From JANLUX01 sp031366005 (GTDB taxonomy: Bacteria > Bacteroidota > Bacteroidia > AKYH767-A > OLB10): a stretch of 14,697 nt of DNA. Under the pieces are notes generated by a model. It was not told the origin of the DNA. It saw only the letters and a list, made by a program, of their open reading frames with translations, and did no database searches. A program made the translations under genes and the position numbers. The DNA is taken from assembly GCA_031366005.1 (NCBI GenBank), contig JANLZB010000050.1, forward strand, positions 1 to 14,697, written 5' to 3'. Below are positions 1 to 7,262 of this stretch, one piece after another (within the stretch, counting starts at the first letter, position 1; every line of letters starts with the position of its first letter).

Positions 1-69
1 AGTGTAAGTTTGTACAATAATTACAGACCTCATCTGGCGCTAAAAATGAAAACACCCTCACAAGTTTAC

Positions 70-106
70 AAAACAAAAAATCCCGATCACCAGAGGCAAT
101 CGGGAT
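70..106 (-). terminator. Intrinsic terminator of the Nudix/STM3941/ABC block
   Basis: An 8-bp perfect stem (ATCCCGAT at 80-87 pairing with ATCGGGAT at 99-106) encloses an 11-nt loop. Read on the minus strand it is followed directly by a T-rich run (TTTTTTGTTTTG). It lies about 30 nt beyond the Nudix stop codon, which is where a rho-independent terminator for the leftward block would be expected. Confidence 0.8.
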
Positions 107-136
107 AATTTAAATCCGTCAACTTATTTCAGGACG

Positions 137-760
137 TTACAAAGTGCAAAGTTCACTGATCATCATTGCAGAAGCACCCCAGATTTTATAATCTCCAAAT
201 GAATAATAAGGTGCATTGATGATGCTTCCATCATAACTGGTGAAATTAAATTTTGACTTTCCATCATGTTTTAAAAACAAATCAAGTTCAGGAATCAATA
301 CTTTCTTTACTTCAACAGTGTTTAAAATAAATTCGGGTAGTTGATCAATGATTCCAACAAAAGAATGAACCAGATAATTACTTACCGGAATATACAACTC
401 AGTAAGCTCACCTAAAATTTTTATTGTGGATGGGTTAACACCAATCTCCTCATACGTTTCACGTAAAGCAACATCAATCAAAGTGGCATCATCCAATTCT
501 CTTCTTCCTCCGGGAAAACTTATCTGTCCTGAATGAGTTCTTCCATCACCATCGCTTCGTTCAATCATTATCAAATGTGATTGGTTATTGATGGGAAATA
601 AAATAATCATCACACATCCCGTTTTGTAGGAGGGATTGCGTTCAAGATAAAATGCTGTTGATTTCCTGTGAAAAGGAGCAAGCAACTGCTGTGCTTCGTA
701 ACCCGGAAGGGGGTTATTAAAAGCAGATTGAAGCTTTGCAACACATTCAGTAAAATTCAT
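137..760 (-). CDS. Nudix hydrolase, CoA pyrophosphatase type
   Basis: A 207-residue protein with a Nudix domain. Residues 63-85 fit the signature that marks coenzyme A pyrophosphatases (NUDT7/NudL-like): ERS, R74, G78 and FPGG at 82-85. The Nudix box follows, with R100-E101 and the metal-binding E104-E105 before I-G. The Gly-to-ArgGlu spacing is one residue longer than the generic box, as is usual in this subgroup. By family knowledge such enzymes cleave CoA or acyl-CoA to phosphopantetheine and 3',5'-ADP with Mg2+ or Mn2+; substrate here is inferred, not shown. The ATG at 758-760 is the only good start. It begins 49 nt after the STM3941-type gene on the same strand with no promoter-like box between, so the two are probably cotranscribed. 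Confidence 0.88.
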   Translation of the reverse strand: MNFTECVAKLQSAFNNPLPGYEAQQLLAPFHRKSTAFYLERNPSYKTGCVMIILFPINNQSHLIMIERSDGDGRTHSGQISFPGGRRELDDATLIDVALRETYEEIGVNPSTIKILGELTELYIPVSNYLVHSFVGIIDQLPEFILNTVEVKKVLIPELDLFLKHDGKSKFNFTSYDGSIINAPYYSFGDYKIWGASAMMISELCTL

Positions 761-809
761 GAATCGAAGACTGGATTAAAAGCACGACTGTTTATTAGAA
801 GTTCATTAC

Positions 810-1349
810 TCATTTTCTGCTTGCGTCTAAATGTTCATTTAAAATATTGAGAAGTTTGTCAAACTTTATTTGAAGTGCATTTGAAGACAAACCCAACGGT
901 GATCCATACATCTTCATACTCATCTGCATTAATTTTTTCTTGAAGCCACTTGTTTGCTTGTCAATATATTCTTGTGGATTTTTTAGTCGAATCATTATAA
1001 GTTTTTGTCTGTGAATTTTAAGAACTGAAATATCTTCAATGTCACGCCACAAAATTTGGCCAGCGGATGCCCCGCCTGTATTGTCTGTCAAACCAATCTT
1101 GTCAATAACAAGTCCTGGTTTAGTATCTGGTAGTTTACGAAAAATAGAAAACGCACAAAAGCCAAAAAACAAAATACTTGCACCTCCTACAATAAAAATC
1201 ATGGTGGGATTTCTGCAAACTACACTAACATATTTTGCAGGTTCAATGACAAATAAAATTCCAAGTCCCACAAAAATGAGTGAACCCATTAATAATAAAG
1301 TCATCTTGCATTTGCTTAGAGGAATTATAATTGGTTCGGTGGAAATCAT
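810..1349 (-). CDS. STM3941-family small membrane protein
   Basis: A 179-residue protein of unknown function that resembles the STM3941 family. Two hydrophobic segments are visible (about residues 15-36 and 50-70), followed by a soluble C-terminal half. The family-like pattern includes KPGLVIDKIGLTDN, a GxSAG motif near 93-97, the W-x-D-I segment at 101-104, KNPQEYI near 123-129 and the MYGSPLGLSSNALQI stretch at 147-161. The C-terminal half may form a PH-like beta domain, which is an inference from the family's general look. The frame can be opened at a GTG (1359-1361), but the ATG at 1347-1349 is preferred because it suits the promoter at 1377-1405 better. The gene ends with TGA and lies between the ABC exporter and the Nudix gene on the same strand. 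No biochemical role can be assigned. Confidence 0.8.
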   Translation of the reverse strand: MISTEPIIIPLSKCKMTLLLMGSLIFVGLGILFVIEPAKYVSVVCRNPTMIFIVGGASILFFGFCAFSIFRKLPDTKPGLVIDKIGLTDNTGGASAGQILWRDIEDISVLKIHRQKLIMIRLKNPQEYIDKQTSGFKKKLMQMSMKMYGSPLGLSSNALQIKFDKLLNILNEHLDASRK

Positions 1350-1376
1350 ATTTATAGTCACGATGTTTTAGTTTGT

Positions 1377-1405
1377 CAAAGTTAATTTCTTGCAGCTGGT
1401 TTCAA
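1377..1405 (-). promoter_or_regulatory. Bacteroidota-type promoter for the STM3941/Nudix pair
   Basis: On the minus strand a TTG (1405-1403) is followed after 18 nt by TAACTTTG (1384-1377), an exact match to the Bacteroidota -7 consensus TAnnTTTG with near-consensus spacing. Transcription would start near 1370, about 20 nt before the chosen ATG at 1349. This suggests the pair has its own promoter in addition to any read-through from the ABC gene. Confidence 0.55.
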
Positions 1406-1465
1406 GATAAGTGTAACCACTAATTGCGAATAGCAAAAAAATATACAAACTACTATTAATACTCT

Positions 1466-3262
1466 CTACTTCCTACTCACTACTTCTTCTGCTGTTTGTT
1501 CGTTTCCTGTTACTCTTTGAATTTGCTTACGCTCACCAATCTGCTGACGCCACATTGCATAATACAATCCTTTTAAATCAAGCAACTCGTTATGTTGACC
1601 TTGTTCGGTGATGTGACCTTTCTCTAAAACATAAATCCGGTCAGCATGCATTACTGTGGACAAACGATGCGCAATTAAAATGTTAATGTGATTTCGGTTA
1701 ACTGAAATTTCGCGGATGGTATCAGTAATTTCTCCTTCTGTTAATGAATCAAGTGCTGAAGTTGCTTCATCAAAAACAAGTAATGATGGTTTGCGTAATA
1801 ATGCACGTGCAATTGATAAACGTTGTTTTTCTCCTCCTGAAACCTTCACTCCTCCTTCGCCAATTAAAGTATCCAGCCCTTTGTCTGCACGATCTAATAA
1901 AGGTTGTAATGCTGCTTTACGCAACATGTCAAGACACATTTCATCCGTTGCTTCTGGTGCAACAAATAATAAATTCTCGCGAATGGTACCGGCAAATAGT
2001 TGTGTGTCCTGTGTTACCAAGCCGATCTGTCCACGTAATTCATCCAGGTTTACATCATCAGAAGGAAAATTATTGTAAAGAATTTTTCCGGATAACGGAC
2101 GATACAATCCAACCAGTAATTTTACCAATGTGGTTTTTCCGGATCCTGAAGGTCCGACAAATGCAATCGTTTCACCCATTCCTGTTGTGAAAGAAATATT
2201 ATTTACCGCATTGCTGTTTGCAGTTTGATGACGGAATGTAACATTATCAAATTGAAAACGTGTGATGGATCCTAACACAACCGGTTTCAAAGGACGCGGC
2301 TCTGGCTTTATATCTAATATCTCCTTGAAGTTGGCTAATGAAACTTCTGTTTCGCGATAAATATTGATAATATTTCCCATCTCCTGCAACGGGCCAAAAA
2401 TGAAAAATGAATAAATAAACATGGTGGTGAATTGCCCTACCGTAATTTGCTGCGTGGAAATTAAATACATCATCACACCAAGAATTGTTACGCGAAGTAA
2501 ATTCACGCAAGTGCCTTGAATAAAACTGAGGCTTCTTACATAACGCACTTTTTTTAATTCGAGTTTTAAAATTTTTTGAGTGGTGTTATTGAGGCGATTT
2601 ATTTCCTGTTGTGCAAGCCCTAAACTTTTTACAAGCTCAATGTTGCGAAGAGACTCAGTGGTAGTTCCGGCTAAGGCGGTTGTTTCGGCTACAATTATTT
2701 TCTGAACTTTTTTAATGTTCTTACTCAAAACTGAACTTAGTATTCCAATGATTGGGATTGCAGAGAAATAAATGGGTGCAATGATCCAGTTTACATTGAT
2801 TGTATAAACAACAACCACTACAATACCTACTATTGAAACAAAAAGAATATTGATGAATGCTGTAAGTAATCGTTCAACATCAGTTCTTACTTTTTGCAGC
2901 TTGCCTAATGTTTCTCCACTGCGTTGATCTTCAAAAACCGAATAAGGCAGTTCGAGCGAATGACGTATTCCATCAGAATAAATTTGTGCTCCTATTTTCT
3001 GAATAATCACATTTAAAAAATAATCCTGGAAATTTTTTGCAATGCGTGATATCATCGCTACACCAATAAGCGCAAGTAAAAAAATGCCTACCGAACTCCA
3101 GAATTCACTACGTTGTAAGGAAGTAAAATGACTGGCTTTATCAATCATTTTTCCAAGTATAAAAGGATCCATCATGGAAAAAACCTGGTTGATGGAAGCA
3201 AGTAATAAAACAAACAACATGAGTTGCCAGTACTGCCGTAGATAAGAATAAAGAAGTTTCAT
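1466..3262 (-). CDS. ABC exporter, fused permease and ATPase (MsbA/MDR-like)
   Basis: A 598-residue half-transporter expected to dimerise in the inner membrane. The N-terminal half (about 1-310) carries six predicted membrane segments, roughly at 12-32, 57-77, 137-156, 159-178, 250-270 and 277-297. The ATPase half has a complete motif set: Walker A GPSGSGKTT at 370-378, Q-loop Gln418, signature VSGGEKQ at 474-480, Walker B LLVFDE at 494-499, D-loop SALD at 502-505 and switch His532. All catalytic residues are present, so it should be active. The exported substrate could be lipid, drug or peptide and cannot be read from the sequence; there is no peptidase domain. The start is an ATG about 20 nt from a TAACTTTG box. 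The last codons and the TAG stop lie inside a repetitive GTAG-word stretch (see findings). Confidence 0.93.
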   Translation of the reverse strand: MKLLYSYLRQYWQLMLFVLLLASINQVFSMMDPFILGKMIDKASHFTSLQRSEFWSSVGIFLLALIGVAMISRIAKNFQDYFLNVIIQKIGAQIYSDGIRHSLELPYSVFEDQRSGETLGKLQKVRTDVERLLTAFINILFVSIVGIVVVVVYTINVNWIIAPIYFSAIPIIGILSSVLSKNIKKVQKIIVAETTALAGTTTESLRNIELVKSLGLAQQEINRLNNTTQKILKLELKKVRYVRSLSFIQGTCVNLLRVTILGVMMYLISTQQITVGQFTTMFIYSFFIFGPLQEMGNIINIYRETEVSLANFKEILDIKPEPRPLKPVVLGSITRFQFDNVTFRHQTANSNAVNNISFTTGMGETIAFVGPSGSGKTTLVKLLVGLYRPLSGKILYNNFPSDDVNLDELRGQIGLVTQDTQLFAGTIRENLLFVAPEATDEMCLDMLRKAALQPLLDRADKGLDTLIGEGGVKVSGGEKQRLSIARALLRKPSLLVFDEATSALDSLTEGEITDTIREISVNRNHINILIAHRLSTVMHADRIYVLEKGHITEQGQHNELLDLKGLYYAMWRQQIGERKQIQRVTGNEQTAEEVVSRK

Positions 3263-3282
3263 ATTTTAATAAAAATAGCAGG

Positions 3283-3290
3283 CAAAGTTA
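3283..3290 (-). promoter_or_regulatory. -7 box upstream of the ABC exporter
   Basis: The minus strand reads TAACTTTG, an exact TAnnTTTG match about 20 nt upstream of the ABC start codon. No convincing -33 TTG was found at the expected distance, so the support is the -7 element and its position in a divergent intergenic region. Confidence 0.4.
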
Positions 3291-3371
3291 GACAAATAGG
3301 CGCGAAACGTTTTTCACAAATCAATGCTTAAAAATTCATCTGATCTTTTCTTTCAGGCTGTGCAATTTCCA

Positions 3372-3379
3372 TAATTTTG
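3372..3379 (+). promoter_or_regulatory. -7 box upstream of the exported TonB-C-like gene
   Basis: TAATTTTG matches TAnnTTTG exactly and lies 29 nt before the ATG at 3409. The -33 region (around 3347-3351) is TTTC-like rather than TTTG. The element faces away from the ABC promoter, so 3263-3408 acts as a divergent promoter region. Confidence 0.45.
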
Positions 3380-3408
3380 AACGTTGTATTAAAAAATAAA
3401 ACATAAAA

Positions 3409-3930
3409 ATGAAACGAATTTACTTCCTGCTATTTGCAATCGCACTTCCCTTCCTCGGCATATCACAGCATACATTAACACTTAAATCTGGCGAGAAAAT
3501 GAATGGCGAAGTGCAATCAATAAAAGATGGAGTATTAAGTTTTTCTTTTAAAGGAAATCCAATGACATTTAAACTGGTTGAAGTTGCATCTATTTTCTTT
3601 GATCAAAGTGCATCGGTTGTTACAAAATCATCAACAACTTCAAGCAGTACACCTTCGGGAACTAAAGGAGTGAGCTATGTAATGAACGGAAGAAAAATGA
3701 TTAAGCAACCAACTGTTTCAAACCTTACGATGGAAAAAGGAATTGTTGTTGTTGACATTTCGATTAATAAATATGGCAACGTAATTAAAGCAGAACCAGG
3801 TGGGGAAGGAACTACAACCACAAGCCAGTATTTACTCACCAAAGGAAAACAAGCAGCAGAAAGTGCCGCTTTTGATACAGGACCAACAATGCCGCTGGAG
3901 CAAAAGGGAACAATTACGATTACGTTTTAG
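3409..3930 (+). CDS. Exported protein with TonB-C-like C-terminal domain
   Basis: A 173-residue protein with a clear Sec signal peptide: K2-R3, a hydrophobic core at 4-16, and a likely cleavage before Q20 or H21. No lipobox cysteine is visible. Residues about 22-65 form a small beta-rich unit (LTLKSGEKMNGEVQSI, then DGVLSFSFKGN) that looks like a short SH3/LSm-like barrel. A Ser/Thr-rich linker covers 69-86. Residues 87-173 resemble the C-terminal domain of Bacteroidota energy transducers (TonB): NGRKMIKQP, GIVVVDISINKYGNVIKAEP, G-x-GTTTT, and a final KGTITITF strand. It lacks the N-terminal anchor and proline-rich span of a real TonB, so it is not expected to transduce energy and may bind a periplasmic partner. 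It is a single gene, followed by a strong terminator. Confidence 0.8.
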   Translation: MKRIYFLLFAIALPFLGISQHTLTLKSGEKMNGEVQSIKDGVLSFSFKGNPMTFKLVEVASIFFDQSASVVTKSSTTSSSTPSGTKGVSYVMNGRKMIKQPTVSNLTMEKGIVVVDISINKYGNVIKAEPGGEGTTTTSQYLLTKGKQAAESAAFDTGPTMPLEQKGTITITF

Positions 3931-3948
3931 TGACTAAATTTCCGCTTT

Positions 3949-3990
3949 GACAAAGGGCAAAAGTCAATATGGCTTTTGCCCTTTGTCTTT
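3949..3990 (+). terminator. Strong intrinsic terminator after the exported protein
   Basis: A 15-bp perfect stem (3949-3963 with 3973-3987) closes a 9-nt loop and is followed by TTTCATGT. It starts about 19 nt past the TAG stop. The T run is short, but stem strength and position make it a probable terminator insulating clpB from the upstream gene. Confidence 0.75.
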
Positions 3991-4066
3991 CATGTCAACT
4001 TTACTGTAAAATGGTATTTATTTTTAGTGGGCTATTATTTGATAAACTTTATAAAAATATTTTATC

Positions 4067-6679
4067 ATGAACTTTAACAATTTTACAACCAAATCGCAGG
4101 AAGCTGTGCAGCAGGCACAAACTATAACATCTGCTAACGGACAACAAGCAATTGAAAGCGGACACTTAATGAAAGCATTGCTGGAGGTGGATGATAATGT
4201 GGTTCCATTCCTTCTCAAAAAATTAAATGTAAATGTTCCTCAGTTTGAGAAAAATCTGGATGAGATAATTCAACAATATCCGCGGGTTAGCGGAGCAACT
4301 CCTTATCTCGGTTCAACTGCTAATGATGCTTTGCAAAAAGCTTTGAAGCTGATTAAAGAATTTAAGGATGAGTTTGTTTCTGTTGAACATTTGTTGCTTG
4401 GATTACTTGCAGGTAAAGACAAAACCGGGCAACTGCTTCGTGAGTCAGGTGTTAATGAAAAAGATCTTAAAACTGCAATTATTGAACTCCGTAAAGGAGA
4501 GCGTGTTGTCAACCCAAACGCTGAAGAAACTTATAATGCTTTAAATAAATATGCCCGTAACTTAAACCAACTTGCGCAGGAAGGAAAATTAGATCCTGTA
4601 ATTGGTCGTGATGAAGAGATACGCAGAGTACTGCAGATATTAAGTCGCAGAACCAAGAATAATCCGATTTTAATCGGTGAACCAGGAGTTGGTAAAACTG
4701 CAATTGCAGAAGGTCTTGCACATCGCATCATTGATGGAGACGTTCCTGAAAATCTCAAATCCAAAAACATTTATTCTCTGGATATGGGTGCATTGATTGC
4801 AGGTGCAAAATATAAAGGTGAGTTTGAAGAGCGATTGAAAGCTGTAGTAAAAGAAGTGATAAGCGCAGAAGGAGATATTGTTTTATTCATTGATGAAATT
4901 CACACGCTTGTTGGTGCCGGGGCAGGCGAAGGCGCAATGGATGCAGCCAACATTTTAAAACCCGCATTGGCTCGTGGTGAGTTAAAAGCCATCGGTGCCA
5001 CAACTTTGAATGAGTACCAGAAATACATTGAAAAAGATAAAGCGCTGGAAAGGCGTTTTCAAAAAGTGATGGTGGAAGAGCCGGATACACAGGATGCGAT
5101 TTCCATTCTTCGTGGCTTGAAAGAACGTTATGAAGCACATCACAAAGTCCGCATTAAGGACGAGGCAATTATTGCCGCTGTTGAATTGTCAGAACGTTAT
5201 ATCACTGACCGTTACCTTCCCGATAAGGCGATTGATTTAATTGATGAAGCTGCTGCCAAGCTTCGATTAGAAATGAATTCAGTTCCTGAAGAATTGGATG
5301 AGATTCAGCGAAGGATTATGCAGTTGGAAATTGAGCGGGAAGCGATCAAACGTGAAGGTGATTCTAAAAAAGTAAAAGAACTAAGCGAAACACTTGCCAA
5401 CCTTAACGAAGAACGAAATGCTATTAAAGGCAAATGGGAAGCAGAAAAAAATCTTGTTGACAGCGTGCAGAAAATGACAGAAGCGATTGAGAATTTTAAG
5501 CTTGAAGCAGAACAAGCTGAGCGCGCAGGTGATTATGGAAAAGTAGCAGAGATCCGTTATGGAAGAATTAAAGATGCTGAAGCGAAATTAGAAGTGCTGA
5601 AAAAGAAATTATACGAAGGTCAGTCCAACAAGGCGATGATTAAGGAAGAAGTGGACAGTGAAGACATTGCAGAAATTGTAAGTAGATGGACCGGAATCCC
5701 GGTAAACCGTATGTTGCAGAGTGAACGTGAAAAGTTATTACACCTCGAAGAAGAATTGCATAAACGTGTAGTAGGGCAGGATGATGCCATTGCTGCGATT
5801 GCAGATGCAGTACGCAGAAGCCGTGCAGGATTGCAGGATATGAAACGGCCGATTGGTTCATTCATCTTTTTAGGTACAACAGGTGTTGGTAAAACTGAAT
5901 TGGCAAAAGCCCTTGCAGATTTTTTATTTAATGATGAGAATGCATTGACAAGAATTGACATGAGCGAATACCAGGAGCGGCATGCTGTAAGCCGTTTGAT
6001 TGGCGCTCCTCCCGGATATGTCGGTTATGATGAAGGAGGACAGTTAACTGAATCTGTTCGTAGAAGACCGTACAGTGTGGTGTTGTTAGATGAAATCGAA
6101 AAAGCCCATCCTGATGTGTTCAACATTTTATTGCAGGTGTTGGATGATGGCAGATTAACAGATAACAAAGGACGTACTGCTAATTTTAAGAATACGATCA
6201 TCATCATGACTTCAAACATTGGTGCTTTACTTATTCAGGAAAACATGGAGAATTTGAATGAAAATAACAGGGAAGAAATTCTTGCTAAAACCAAGAATGA
6301 AGTGTTTGATATATTGAAGAAATCCATTCGTCCTGAATTTCTGAACCGCATTGATGAAGTGATCATGTTTACTCCGCTTACGCGCGATGAGATTCATGAA
6401 ATTGTTCGACTTCAATTTAACAGCATTGCAAAAATGCTGGCGAAAAATGATATTCATCTTACCATAACGGATGAGGCCATTGAGTGGTTGAGCCAGTTAG
6501 GTTATGATCCGCAATTTGGAGCTCGTCCTTTAAAACGTGTGTTGCAAAAGCGTTTGCTGAATGAAATTTCAAAACAAATTCTTGGAGGATCAATAAATAA
6601 GGAAGATGTGATTGAAATTGATTGGGATAAGAAAAAGAATTTCGTATTTAGGAATGTGAAAACAGAATCGTTGGCTTAG
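4067..6679 (+). CDS. clpB: ClpB disaggregase chaperone
   Basis: An 870-residue Hsp100 protein of full family length. The order is Clp N-domain (about 1-145), AAA+ domain 1, coiled-coil M domain (about 406-520) and AAA+ domain 2. Key residues are present: Walker A GEPGVGKT at 204-211, Walker B FIDE at 274-277, pore-loop KYKG at 248-251; in domain 2, Walker A GTTGVGKT at 603-610, GYVG pore loop at 650-653 and Walker B LLDE at 673-676. The long M domain and absence of a ClpP-docking IGL/F loop separate it from ClpA/ClpC. By family knowledge it is a cytoplasmic hexamer that works with DnaK to thread and dissolve protein aggregates. It appears monocistronic. No heat-shock operator (such as CIRCE) was seen, and only an imperfect TAnnnTTTG at 4033-4041 precedes it. 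Confidence 0.98.
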   Translation: MNFNNFTTKSQEAVQQAQTITSANGQQAIESGHLMKALLEVDDNVVPFLLKKLNVNVPQFEKNLDEIIQQYPRVSGATPYLGSTANDALQKALKLIKEFKDEFVSVEHLLLGLLAGKDKTGQLLRESGVNEKDLKTAIIELRKGERVVNPNAEETYNALNKYARNLNQLAQEGKLDPVIGRDEEIRRVLQILSRRTKNNPILIGEPGVGKTAIAEGLAHRIIDGDVPENLKSKNIYSLDMGALIAGAKYKGEFEERLKAVVKEVISAEGDIVLFIDEIHTLVGAGAGEGAMDAANILKPALARGELKAIGATTLNEYQKYIEKDKALERRFQKVMVEEPDTQDAISILRGLKERYEAHHKVRIKDEAIIAAVELSERYITDRYLPDKAIDLIDEAAAKLRLEMNSVPEELDEIQRRIMQLEIEREAIKREGDSKKVKELSETLANLNEERNAIKGKWEAEKNLVDSVQKMTEAIENFKLEAEQAERAGDYGKVAEIRYGRIKDAEAKLEVLKKKLYEGQSNKAMIKEEVDSEDIAEIVSRWTGIPVNRMLQSEREKLLHLEEELHKRVVGQDDAIAAIADAVRRSRAGLQDMKRPIGSFIFLGTTGVGKTELAKALADFLFNDENALTRIDMSEYQERHAVSRLIGAPPGYVGYDEGGQLTESVRRRPYSVVLLDEIEKAHPDVFNILLQVLDDGRLTDNKGRTANFKNTIIIMTSNIGALLIQENMENLNENNREEILAKTKNEVFDILKKSIRPEFLNRIDEVIMFTPLTRDEIHEIVRLQFNSIAKMLAKNDIHLTITDEAIEWLSQLGYDPQFGARPLKRVLQKRLLNEISKQILGGSINKEDVIEIDWDKKKNFVFRNVKTESLA

Positions 6680-6685
6680 TAATTT

Positions 6686-6743
6686 AAACGCAGAGGCGCA
6701 AAGATGCAGAGAAGAATCTCAGCGTCTTTGCGCCTCTGCGTTT
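6686..6743. repeat. Long perfect intergenic hairpin (GCAGAG/GCAAAGA words)
   Basis: A 19-bp perfect inverted repeat (6686-6704 with 6725-6743) extends to 22 bp if one T-G pair is allowed, and a second small GAGA/TCTC stem sits in the loop. It begins 6 nt after the clpB stop and ends 6 nt before the stop of the converging DUF983 gene. It could terminate both. The GCAGAGGCGCAAAGA-type word is one I recognise as a dispersed intergenic repeat in various bacteria, from memory. Confidence 0.8.
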
Positions 6744-6749
6744 AGCTTA

Positions 6750-7166
6750 TCAATTCAAGTCTTGAAGATGATATTTCTTAATCGCCTCCTCATCGTACTT
6801 CACAAATAAATACAAATAAGCAGTGCGTGACCAGCGCATGAGAGGTGGTTGACACAAAATCAAAATAATTGTATTGAATAAAATAAACCAATAAGGAGAA
6901 TTATTTTGCCAACTAAATCAAAAAATAATAGAGAAAAAAACAAAATTAATTCCTGATAAAATTATTGCTAAAGCATAACTCACATAACCGGTCCCAAACC
7001 AAAAACCTGTTTCTAATTCTATTAATTGTCCGCACTTTGGACAACGTTCATACATAGCAAACAGTTTTTTAAAATTGTAAGGATTTTTTGTGATGAATAA
7101 ATTTCCTTCTCTACATCGCGGACACTTATTTGAAAAAATACTGAGCCACAAGTTTGGTTTTTTCAT
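6750..7166 (-). pseudogene. DUF983 family membrane protein, broken by in-frame TGA
   Basis: The first 82 residues match DUF983: two CPxC pairs (Cys15/Cys18 and Cys42/Cys45, probably a zinc ribbon), then ETGFWFGTGYVSYAL and a membrane segment. Codon 83 (6918-6920) is TGA. Reading on in the same frame gives 55 more codons to a TGA at 6750-6752, including WFILFNTIILILCQPPLMRW, then SRTAYLYLFVKYD. That is the expected second membrane segment and C-terminal tail of DUF983, so the gene is interrupted by a point mutation or a base-call error, not by a frameshift. The family's function is unknown; the protein is expected in the inner membrane. If the stop is real, the truncated 82-residue product would have lost one membrane segment. 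It lies behind the sensor kinase, separated by a hairpin. Confidence 0.85.
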
Positions 7167-7185
7167 GGGATAAAAATAGGGGATA

Positions 7186-7252
7186 AGGTAATTGGGGTAA
7201 TTAAGGTAATTGGGGTGACTTATATCAATTACCTTAATTACCCCATTTACCT
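7186..7252. repeat. Palindromic GGTAATT-word array between kinase and DUF983 gene
   Basis: A 19-bp perfect stem (7193-7211 with 7227-7245) continues across one mismatch to 26 positions (7186-7211 with 7227-7252), loop 15 nt. Each arm is a run of GGTAATT-like words, so the region is also a direct repeat array. It begins 10 nt after the kinase stop and ends 19 nt before the DUF983 ATG. No T run follows on the minus strand, so a simple intrinsic terminator is unlikely, though a strong RNA hairpin is certain to be possible. Confidence 0.8.
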
Positions 7253-7262
7253 AAACACCAAA

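Noticed and set aside
1716..2190. Open frames on the plus strand opposite the ABC ATPase domain
   Set aside because: They are antisense shadows of a strongly conserved coding region with no recognisable domain or promoter.
4021..4066. clpB heat-shock operator or consensus promoter
   Set aside because: No CIRCE-like inverted repeat is present, and the best -7 candidate (4033-4041) has one base too many to fit TAnnTTTG.
7186..7252. CRISPR-like array or tandem-repeat locus
   Set aside because: The GGTAATT words are not separated by unique spacers and form one hairpin; no cas genes are present.
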